This document shows positions 46,671 to 58,600 of a stretch of DNA of 64,000 nt, in pieces (the first letter of the stretch is position 1; every line of letters begins with the position of its first letter). The DNA comes from Iris pallida (Eukaryota; Streptophyta; Magnoliopsida; Asparagales; Iridaceae). Below the pieces are notes generated by a model, which saw only the letters and a program-made list of their open reading frames with translations, was not told the DNA's origin and searched no databases. The translations under genes and the position numbers were made by a program. The stretch is from positions 18,219,053 to 18,283,052 of the forward strand of contig JANAVB010002199.1 of the NCBI GenBank assembly GCA_029216955.1. The letters run 5' to 3'.

Positions 46671-49600
46671 AGGGGGGGGGGGGGGGGGGGGGGGGGGGTG
46701 GGATTGTTCCCCCACTCACCCCATGGATTCACTTTCCCACCACAAATTATTCACTTTCCCTGCCAATTTCCCGGGCCTTTCCAAACACCGGAAACGAAAT
46801 TAATGGGAATTGCAATTTCCCAAAGGAAAGGAAAGAGCAAAGAATTGATTTCCTTTCCTTTCCACGAACCAGACGAGAAATTTTGTCAAAGAAATAAAGA
46901 AGTAAATGAGCACATAAAGGGGGATAGATTGCATATGACCTTCCACGTGCAGAATTGTTTTCAGCAAATCTTATTTCTACTGGATACGGAACAAATTTTT
47001 TCCTCGCAACATTGTTTCGATATGACCTGATAATGTCTAGTAGTTAGACTTCTTATATTTCCAATTTGAAGCAACGATAAATTGAAAAGTAGGAGAATTG
47101 AATGCAGGAAGTCATCCATGACACAATATTACAGATAATAATGAAAGTATGTAACTCACTACCAAATTTAATTATAAACATTATAGTTTATATGCTTACC
47201 AAAACTCTGTTATTAATTACTGAACTTTATGCAATTTTTACAGTAAATATTTTTTTAGAAATCAGAGGACAAATGGAAATCCAGTTTTTTAACAGAGAAT
47301 TTATTAGTCTAACAAAACAGAGCATATATGTTTCCATAGGCCCTTTATTGTCCCAATATAGATCTCTTCTACGCGGAGGACATGAAAGGCAAATTGATTT
47401 CTAAAGTAGGAACTGATTCAAATCATGCAGCAGATATGTACTAAATATATGTACACATAAAAATGATGCACAGAACTGAAAGGACACATTATGTATACCT
47501 GAGGTCAGGCTTGTCCTAGACAAATAACGTTCACACAGAAACATTTATATTACGATAACTTCAGTTTTTAACAGAAACAGAAAATATTTTCTAAGAGAAT
47601 ACTAATGATGAAATTTGAATATATATTTAATTGATCATCCCATCTCAAACTCCCACGCAGTATTCTAAAAGGTGGTCTAGGCGGGCGCGTAGGCGGCGCC
47701 TGGTGCCCCCCCGATGTCCGCCTAGGCGCCTGCCTAGATCCCCCAACGTCCGACTATGCATGTTTTGGGGTTTTATGGACTTCTTCTACAATTTTCAGTA
47801 GGACTTTCCCCAACGTCCGACTATGCATGTTTTGGGGTTTTATGGACTTCTTCTACAATTTTCAGTAGGACTTTTGGATTTTTTATTTTTTTTTGGAACC
47901 GCCTAGATCTAGGCAGCCGCCTAGACGACCGCCTAGGCGGGCTAGGCGCTAGGTGGCAAGTGCCCGCCCGACTAGCGCCTAGCCCTAGCGCTTTTCACAA
48001 ACTTGCTCCCACGGCCAAAGACATATGCATTGCACAAATACATCAACATTTCAATCAGTTTTGAGTAAGCACTGCCCTTTTAATCATGGCCCAAAGAAAA
48101 CAAGTGGTTGTGGGTTTTTTTTTGCCTCGGTTTTCTCTTTTTGTTTTTTATGCGTGAATGTGTGTATAAGGTTTTTTTTGCCTCGGTTTTCTCTTTTTGT
48201 TTTTTATGCGTGAATGTGTGTATATGGTAGACCAGTGGCTGCTCCAGGACCATAAACTAAAATGACAAGGAAGCATGACCATAAAACAATCTGTGAGCAA
48301 GGGCATGCTCCAGAGTATTACATTGGTAAACGTGGATCAGTAAGCCGTCTCTCCCGGAGTTCTTCCATTGATGGAAGCTGCATGAGAGTAAATATCTTAT
48401 GTAAGTATCAGCTGCTTCGTACACCAGAATGAGTATACTAATGAGGCACTTACTGTCTCTGGATCAGGCACCTGAGGCATCAAGACTTCCTGATGTTCAA
48501 ATCCTAATTCTTCTTTCTGCAACGGAATTAAACACACCAAGTACTTTTATGTTAATTTTGGTTATATGGTCAATTATATATTAATAGGAAAGAAGCATGC
48601 AAGGAACCAATTAAAAATGTGGCAGAAAGCTTCCTTGTTCCACCCAAAGTGAAATTTCCCTGTGAAACCAAGCATATTGCCCACAATGTAAACTTGACTA
48701 CTGCTAACTTTTAGGTCACAAGAGATTGATTTTAACTCATTTATCCATTTTCTGTAAGTGATGAAATCGTAGGTCATCATCAAGCACAACACTTTACTTT
48801 TTAGTATATCAAATGATTTATGGAGAAGAGAGAAAGAAAAATATCTTCTTCAGTTGACTGAAGCTTCTAGGAGATCCTATTGTCTCTTCTTTTTTTTTGT
48901 GTAAACTATAGCAAGATTTCATCTTTCAGAAAATATAAGGAATTTGAATACCCATTTTTAGGGGTTCAAGCCTTGTAAACTGCTTGAATCCAACTATAAC
49001 CTTTTTATGTTGTGATCTGAACCTTAAGAAATCCTCATATAGAAATGCTGCTTGATTGTGATTCACATGAAAGTCCAAATTCCATAATGGAAAAAAGAAC
49101 ATACTCAAAACTAAAATTAAAATAAATTCATTAATTAATTAAATTGGGTTCTCAATGAATAAGGCAAGCAAGATCAGAAAGACATCTACTACCTAGTAGA
49201 AGGTCGTGATTTGATCCGTGTGTTTGGAAAAGAATAATCTTCTCGTTTTGTTTCCTCTAAATTTTGAACAAGAGTTCGATCAGGTGCTCAATAATTTAAA
49301 GCATTCAAAAATTAGCTTTTATTATGGTGTATATTTGTGATAAAGAAACTAAAATCCGTTACAGTGGACCTTAACACTACGGATCACAGGAGGAAGTGGT
49401 CGAGTGACAAGTAGACACCTATCTTGGGAGAGTAATAATAACTAGAATTAGGTATTGCTATTGCAAGTGCTTTCTTTTTACTTCTTATTTCTGAATAGAA
49501 GAATAATCTACCAGGAGGCAGCACACTAAGATTTAAGGTCAGGTCTCCAGTTTGCTTTCTACTTCAAAGTTAATAATTCTCTCGAAGATTTTTTTGTTGT

Positions 49601-52600
49601 TACTCAGCAAACAAACGGACCTGCTAAATAGAGCAGTCTTAACTTACCTGTAAGAAATGTTAAATCCATATAGAGAAAATTGTTGAGAGACAGTAACATT
49701 TCAGCAGATAATGAAATCACCACAAGTTTAGTTCATATTTCTAAACACTAACCCTTCTTGGTTTATCCATAATTTTCATATACAAAATAGCTTTCTGGAT
49801 CAGAATAATTGATCGTATTAAAATGATAGTAATTTATAGAAGTGAGCACAAAAGTTCAACTTCCATATCCTAGTAAAGCCATATATGGCATGCGGTACGA
49901 CACCTCACAGTGAGCATAATGGCACTTCTCTAGCAAAACTCATCTCCTCCAGACTCGTAGAAAGATTGTTTTGGAAATATAAGCACCGGAATCACGTAAT
50001 GTGATAAACAATAAACATGGTATAATGAAAATCAAAGGCAATTTGACATGAATAGTTCCAAGGAATTAATGATTTTGGGTGCAATAATTATCCATCATTA
50101 GAATGTTTCCAGGAACTTTAAACACTGCCAATCTCATGAGCAGACAGAGACTCAGAATAGTATAAGCAAACATGTAGAGACACACCGATTTCAATGCAGA
50201 GGCACCAAAGCCAGGATACACACTTAAGTGCTTGTTATCATCCTATATGGCACCTTGATACTTAGAAAAAGTCCTCATCTTTCCATAAGAAATTAAAGCA
50301 AACAATGAAAGACATGATAAACAGCAATGAAATGTCACTATAGCTACATAGTGCTACACTAACAAAGATATACCTAATGGTTATATACTACAAAATGTAT
50401 GCTTGAAGTTGGAGGTGAGAGTTAAGCCATGTAAAGCAAGACAAGTCCAAAAGCCCATTTGGCAACAAAATGCTCAATCAGTGTTGTAAAAATCCCTCTA
50501 GGCGGCCGACTAGTCCCCGACTAGTCGCTAGTCGGCCGCCGCCGACTCGACTAGGGGTTAGTCCCCGACTAGTCACTTGTCGGCCACCATCGACTTGATT
50601 AGGGGCTGGTCCATCCAAAAATTGGCTAAATTGGTACTAGTCTGAGCTGCCGTCGACTTCATCAAGGCAGTCGCCGTCGACTCTTTACTTTGTTGCTGCT
50701 TTTTTTCTATTTTTGAAAAAAGTGACCAGCCTACTCTTTTTTTATTTTTACTTTTTCTTTGTTATCTCTTTGCTACTGTTGTTGTGGCTCTTTTTTTAAT
50801 TTTTGCTTGTTACTTTTTTTTTGCTTTTGCTTGCTGCTGCGGCTGTAACTCTCCGTGCAAAATAGTAAGTTGTTAACATATTATTTAAAGATTTATCGAA
50901 ATAGAAATTTGTGCAAAATAATGAATAAGAAAATGTACTGCAATAACTAAAAGTTCAACAATTAACATATTATTTTTAAAAATATTTTTATAACATATTA
51001 CATATATATATTCATTAAAAATTCTAAACCGACTAGTCTCCGACTAGTCCTCGAGTAGTCCGATTAATTCGTAGTCCCCACAAACCGACTAGCGGCCGAC
51101 TAGCGATTTTACAACCTTGTGCTCAATAATATTCCACAAATATGCATCTATTATTTATTATGTACATGATATTTGCTAGTATGTAATTGTAAACCAATAC
51201 TTTATAATTGACTAACTCTATATTACATTAAAGTAAAGAAGCAAGCATGAACATTATTAACAATCATGACTAAATTAAGACTATTCAAACAATGTTAGGC
51301 ATTAGTAACAAAGGGCATGGTCGAATAACGCTTTTAGACATCCTCACATTTTTTCCTTAACCCCCTAACGTAAATAACCTTGCCTGCATTCTACATTTTC
51401 TTAGAATAAACCAACTATGCATTGCATCAACCTCGTCATATATCTTGCAATTATGCACATGTACCAATGATTCGGAACCCATATGCAGGTAACATATGTT
51501 AGCCAGAAGCAGCTCAAAGTATAGACGCATTACAAACCTATTATTAGTGTATTATCACGATCTTTACAAAGCACCATTGTATTCACAACACTCATCTCCT
51601 AAACTCTTATCTTAGAACAACATGCATCAAGACTTGACTTTTTAGACAAAGTAGTAGCTGACAGAATTTTGGAGACAATAGAGATAAAGATGTAAACATA
51701 AATCATATGTATAACATGATGAATTTGAAATAAAAATAAAATAATAACTTTAAGGATTTTGTTTGTATAAAGAATAATTACGAGTACATAATTAATATAA
51801 TTCTTACAAATAGTGATTCACAAGCATATTAAAATATAGGCTTAATTGCACTTTGCTACCCTCAACTATTCCGCCTTTTCAACTTGATACCATAAACTTT
51901 TTTTCGTAACAAATTGGTACCTCAACTATTATTTTTTTTCAACTTGATACCTAATTTTTCAAAAATTCCGAAAATGCCCTTCCCTCTTCCTTCCCTCCAC
52001 CCCCTTCCCCACTCCGGCCACCCCCCCTGCTAGCTCTGGCCGCCCCACCCCCCCCTGCTAGCTCCGCCCCCCACCCCCCCCCGCTACCTTCGGCCACCCC
52101 CTGCCCCGCCTCCCGCCCCGCCCTCCCTCCCCAGCCCCCCTCCTCCCGTGCTGCCGCGGCCTAGGGGAGAGGCGCGGGCGGGCGGGCGGCCGGAGTGAGC
52201 GGGGGGGGGGGGGTCGGAGCTAGCGGGGGGGGGGGGGGGGGCGGCCGGAGTGAGCAGGGGGGGCGGCCGGAGCGTGCAGGGGGGGAGGGTTAGGGGTAGG
52301 GGTAGGGGCATTTTAGTCCAAAATAACATCTGGGTACCAAATTGTTACAAAAAATAGTTTAGGGTACAAAGTTGAAAAATGGTAATAGTTGAGGGTAGCA
52401 AAGTGCAATTAAGCCTAAAATATATATTATTAAAATGATGTGTTAGTAACAATAAAGTAACCTGGAATGAGGCAACCAAGCTGAATATGACGACCCCATG
52501 TTGTCTTGCTTCTACCCGTCTGGTAGCAAAGCTTTTGCCATCACGAGCACGGTGTACTTGATATATAATTGGTGCTGTAAATTGTGATTATACAAGTATA

Positions 52601-55600
52601 AGGCGTATAGTCATGAAATGCAATGAATATGCAAAAAAAAGGAAGCATCAAAGTAATGTTTAAAACCATAACTACTGGGCATCCATGAAGTATTAGACGG
52701 CAATAATACAAAACCTGGAAGCAGAACTCAGTGAAACCCACATGTAGTAGCAAGTCATCCTCACCAGATCCAACGTTTAGTTGGAAGAAATTCAGGCGAA
52801 AGATACTAAATAAATGACAATTACCTTGTAGAAATTATATTGATTTTTCATACATTCTTACACATTTCTCTGTAAACCAAACTTTCATACTTTGTAGGAA
52901 AGTAAGATTTATTACATGTTTTATTGGTAGAGAGCCCTACAAAAAGGTTCTTTGTAGCCTTGCCATATTTAGGCATCAGGAATAACAAGCTGGTAACCCA
53001 ATGCAATCAGCATTTTCCATATATTTTTGGTGGAGTATTTCTGAATAAAAGCTTTTATCTGCTTGCTACCAATCAATATTTCGATGTTTTTATTTATTGT
53101 CAAAATATATATTTCAGCTGTTTATTGTTGTCACCCTAACAGTGCACCCGCCAAACTCGAAGGTTAAGTCATACATAATTATAACTGAAGACAAGTTACA
53201 CTTACCGCTATTGTCTCCTGCCACAATAAAAGAAACATGCAAACTGTGCACCAGTTTAAGGCAATCCACAGTCTTCGACGCTGCTGCTAATGCCTGCATG
53301 GAGCTGGAATATGTTAAAAGGTTGGAAAATATGAATACTGTCACCTGAATAAACAACTTGCTCAATAATTAATATTTAACAACATTTGCTTATATAAAAG
53401 TTCTTCACACTGTTCATGTAGGCATTAGCAGAAGGATCAAAGACTTGATGCCTTAAGGTGGTGCAAAGTTTGGATGTTAGTCAATTCCATTTACAAATTT
53501 TTTAACAATAGAACAAATGAGTCCAGTTGATCCAAGGGTTAGAAATCTCCAAACTGTATGATTCTTGGTCACACATGTTTTAGAAATCTCCAAACCTCAT
53601 CAAACCTTTTTCTTTCTTTCCCAACCTCTACCCTAACCTTTTATTTTCCCTCCTGAGGTCTGTCAAAACCCTATCCCTTACCCCTGATATTGGTGCTCGA
53701 CTAATTTTCATGAAGGACACTGACACAAAGAATCTCTTTCTTTGGAAGGTAAGTTTTTTTTATTTTGTTTTGAATACACATCACCTTGCTCAAATCCAAA
53801 GGTCAAAACTCGATGACAGAGGATCAGGTAGAATGTGAAAAGTAATATAGCATCATACAGTGGAGAAGTGGAGGAGAGAAGCCTCACAACAGTGATGCAG
53901 AAGAAAAGAAAAGAAAGCTATATTGCAGGAGAAAAGGGAGATAATAAAAGTCAATGAGGGCGTTGTTTGGTGCAAAAGTAAAGGTTGTTGCTTGCGTCCT
54001 AGAGGATGCAGGTCCGAGTCATGGAAACAACCTCTCCATATATATGGGGTTAAGACTGCATATATCTTGACCCTCCCTAGACCCTACGTAAGTGGGAGCC
54101 TCGTGGCACTGATACACCGTTTTTTAGGCACTATGTCATTGTGCCTAGTCTATATTAGAGCAGAAACAATCTTTGAATATTATAACCAACAAGGACATTT
54201 TAGTCGAGGTGGACAAGATTTTATAGTGGGTAGCTATTGTCCTTCATGCTTCTGCTAAAGAGGGAACTGTGACATTGAATGCAATGTTATGCAAAATAAC
54301 TGATAATGCAAAGAGCATAAACTGAATAAGTTAAACAAGTATTTTCATTCCATTTGTCTTTTTTCCTTCTATTTTCTTTTAGATAATTCTATTGAATGCA
54401 ATTCTCCCTCGTAAATCATCTTACACATTAGTCTAGTCTTTTCTAGTGCATGGACCTTTGGGTGGTTACTCCTTAACAATACATATAAGGTGTATCTGAA
54501 CTCTGAAGTGTTGACACAGAAATTATATATATTCTGAATTCCTTGTTCATAATTTTATCTTAAATGGAAAATAGTAGAGAACTTCCTAAACTGACAAAAA
54601 GAATGTTATCATTTTTTTCAAGGTTTAGATTAGATATTGCTAACCTGACTTTTTCTACATTTCTGTGATTTATTAACAAATTGATACAATCAAATAGTTC
54701 CTTGTTAGTTCCTCTTTAAGAAGATCAAGAAATGAAGTCCTTGAGAAAACTCTAACAGTTTATGATGAATCAAATATGGGATGTGAAAAAAAAAATTACC
54801 TGTCCCATCAACTGCCCACCAAAAACTTGCCTAAAAATTGGAGCATCTGGTAAAGTAATTCCACGAAACAAATCAACCTGACATAAATGTAAAAGAAACA
54901 ATGTTAGAAGAAATTGAAGATAAAACATATATAATAAGATTGTTACAGATGCAGTACTATTTGATAAAGCATAAAACTTAGGAAGCATAAATAGGTAATG
55001 TTCCCAGAGAGGAGCTTTTACCAGACCAAACACTAAGGTCTATTACAAGGGAGGTAAATGTTTTAACAATAAGAATGCACTATCTCCTAGATCCTAAACC
55101 AACTAATAGTAAAAATTGTCAACTCTTCTTTCTTCTCAAACTCGAAAGGAAGCGAGGGAACTTGGGATTAACTGATTTAAAAGTTTCCATGCATTACTCC
55201 GTTCAAGATTTGTCTTCAAACCCTCCAACTCTAGATGTTTGGAGAAATGGTCGGAAATACAGCCGGTCGGAGGAGGGAGCCAAGGACAAGGCGATTGGGA
55301 TCAACAATGGCGCAGAATCTACGGATTGGGAATCAATGGATTCGGAAGCAGGGTCTCGACCTAACAGGGAAAGATAAGCCAATCAGTTCGGAAAGCAGTA
55401 GAGTTGGCTCACAGATATAACAGATTCTTAATCACCTGTCAAGAGCAGGCAAAATAACAGGTTCATCCCGGGTCCAGTAATTAGCTAGTAGTTAAAGTTG
55501 ATGAGAACACATGAGATAGTGGGATTTAGTGAATCCGAATAAGATTGTTAGTGGATAATAAATTCACGCATTGAATATTCAAATTTATCAGAAATGATAT

Positions 55601-58600
55601 AGAGGAAGAGAAAGAACTGCATTCAAGCATTTATATGCCATAGATATACAATGGTTACAACCATAGAGGCACACTATTGCATAGAACAATAGCATACAAG
55701 ATGGACATATTATAAAGGATACAGATAGCAAATCGCGCATTGAATATACTACTTATACACAAATATCACGTCTGTTGGGTTGGAGAAGGTGAACCAATCA
55801 ACCTGAATGTTGAAGTGCGCAACAGGTGAGCTGGAACAAGGAAACATTATCAGAATCCCTTGCGGAAACCAATAATTACCACACAATTTTAACAGAAAGT
55901 GTCATGGTTAGTGAATATTCCTAATTGACCAAAACCCATAAGTAGGGCAGGAATCCAGTAAAACAAGACCAAATTGGAGTGGGAAACGTGAGCAATTTCT
56001 GAAAGTGGCAACACCTGCTCAATGAATAAACACTACCGCAATAGTCAGCATGCATTTGCCATTTCAACAACTCAGAACAGTAGTGAATATATTCCATTCA
56101 ATCAGTGCTATTTATAGAAATTGGCACACACTTCATAAGTTTATCAGACATACCTAATTTTCTCTCGTCAAAAGGGGGATCATACTTCAAACAGAAAATT
56201 GTAATTGAGAAAGATGGATAAAGAAAATAGCTAAAAGCCGACAGCAATTATAAATTCAAACATCATAAAGGATTGGACTCACTTCTAGTGGTTCCAAGTG
56301 CAATATCTGCTCCACCAATGAGAAGTCTTCGGGTGTTCCATCCGCATTCCATATAGACTTAGGCTCCAGTAGATGTCTATAACCATGCTGCAGCACTACG
56401 CAGGTCAACTGCCATTTTAAAGAATTAGCATGCTACAACCTTCCATAACTGGATCCACTTTTTTATGTCTTTAGAAGATACAACGCAGTAGTTCCACTAG
56501 CAATATGAAGGAGTACCAACGCAATTACCTTAGACATTGCAATTACATTGACTTGAGAATCCTCAGTACCTGAGAAATAATCAGCAGCATAGGATAGATC
56601 ATTAGTATGAAGAATACAATAATGCAAAGGCACCTGATATTACAGTCACATGAATTTTCTCTTACTCAGAAGCTACCTAGAAAATCAAAATAACTTTGTG
56701 CATCCCAATAACTTTATTAAGCTTATGTCAGAAGCAATTCACAATTTTCTTTTGTACTGATCCCAACTCTTGTCATAACTCGTGCACATCTAAATATTTA
56801 GGGATTGATGTAGCTAACTAGTATTTTGGTACCTGTTTATAAAACAAGATATCACTATTGGAAATCAAGCCTATGAGCCATCAAGAGAAACATTGGGAGA
56901 GATTAATTGTGCAAAGACTAAAAAGGACACAATACTTTTTGAAAATCTGTTTGGTCTATTTCACGGAGATCAACAATGGAAAGTATCTTACAAAAAGAAA
57001 ACTAGAAGAGTTTTAGATCGACAATGGAGTCGCATTTAATAAAGAAGCTTTTAGAGAGAAAGAGATCTAGATATGGGTGACAGTAACTCAGAAATAGAAA
57101 TGGGTGACATTAACTCAGAAATGCATATGGCAAGGTCCGAGGAAGAATCTGTAGTGTGTTTTTTGGCGAGAAATAACCCCTATCAGCTAAATTTAGATAT
57201 CAAGGATTTCTATGGAGTCGCATTTATCATGTGAACAATGACAGCAGATGTCTATGTTTCCTGTCACTATATAATTGCATCAAAGTTCGGGATTAACTTA
57301 TTACCTCTTTGTTCTAGTTATGATTGAACTTCATCGGCACATCGAGGATAAGGTTCCATGGTCTATGTAGTTAGTTAATGGTTTTGACATTTTGCTGTAG
57401 TTGAATTGAAGAGAAGCCTTAAATCCCAAGGGACTAGAATTAGTAAAAGAAAAACAAAGTATAATGAATGTAGCTTTAGCAATTATTCAAAAAGAAGAAG
57501 AAAGTGGTCCACGTTGATGGCAAAGAGAGATCTAAGAGTAATAGGTTCATGATTGAGAGGTTGAGAAATTGTAGAATTAAAGCAAGATGGTTGAATTTCG
57601 AGCATTATGTAGTGCTTTGCGAGCAATGGGTATCAAGTTGAAAGAAATTTTCTATAAGGTGGCTAGCTAACCAACTATACTTTTCAGATCAGTTTGAAAT
57701 TTTGTGCAACTAAGAAATATGTTCAAAAATAAGAATAACTGAAATGAGAATAGTGGGATCGATGAGTGGCATACATAAATAGCGTATTCATGGGAAGTCG
57801 GATGCGATGCCAATTGAGGATAAAATGACATAAATTTGTCTGAGATGGTTTGGACATATGCAAAGGATACCAAAATATGCACTAGGTAGGAAACGTGATA
57901 GGATCCATGAGCTGTTAGAATTAGGGTAGGCCTAAACAAAGTTGGATTGGAGTGTACATGACCTTTAATAGAGCATAACAGAAGAAAATCATTCAAAATA
58001 CTTAGGCAGTTTCCATTCAATTTCTCCGAAAATTACATATCAGCTCTTAAAGCACATACCCACAGAAGCACGGAGACCTAAAAGGGAGTCAGTGGCAACT
58101 TTCTTACTACCAAGATATCCAAGACTTACTTGGAAGACTGTGTTGGGCAATAAGACCATGCCATATGGGGATTATGCTGAAAATATGGTGTCAGTGGCAT
58201 AACTTGAAACAGGGACCATATTGCTAGTATACAATGATATTGCCTATAGGAACACTTGCCCAAATTAAGATAAATATAGAAAGGTCAGATTTACGCCAAA
58301 GGGGGTACAAAAAGAAGTCGAGAACATTCCTTGCGAATGGGAGGGCCCAAAGTTTAACAATTGTGAATCTGTGTATGAATTGATCGTTCATAAATGAAGT
58401 ATATAGAAACTTAAATATTTAACTCTATCCTCAAATTCATCGCATATACCCGGTGACTATAATGTGCAAAAGTAATAAGTAGGCATTTTAACTGAGTACG
58501 CATTTTAATTGAGTCCGGAAAATGCTTAGAAGAATGATAGGTATGAAGATGATTTGTTGAATATGGTGTGAAGATAGAGTGGAAAATGAACGAGTAAGCC

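Noticed and set aside
46493..47030. Poly-Gly and poly-Pro frames
   Set aside because: Caused by the 57-base G tract in a MITE.
52084..52329. Pro-rich minus-strand frame
   Set aside because: Caused by the C/G arms of the Mutator MITE at 51839-52415.
52541..52753. 70-codon minus-strand frame as a thioesterase exon
   Set aside because: It does not continue the protein; the true exon 52462-52574 joins 53206-53293 in frame through an AG acceptor.
55075..55420. Plus-strand frames near 55.2 kb
   Set aside because: No known domain; antisense intron sequence without exon support.
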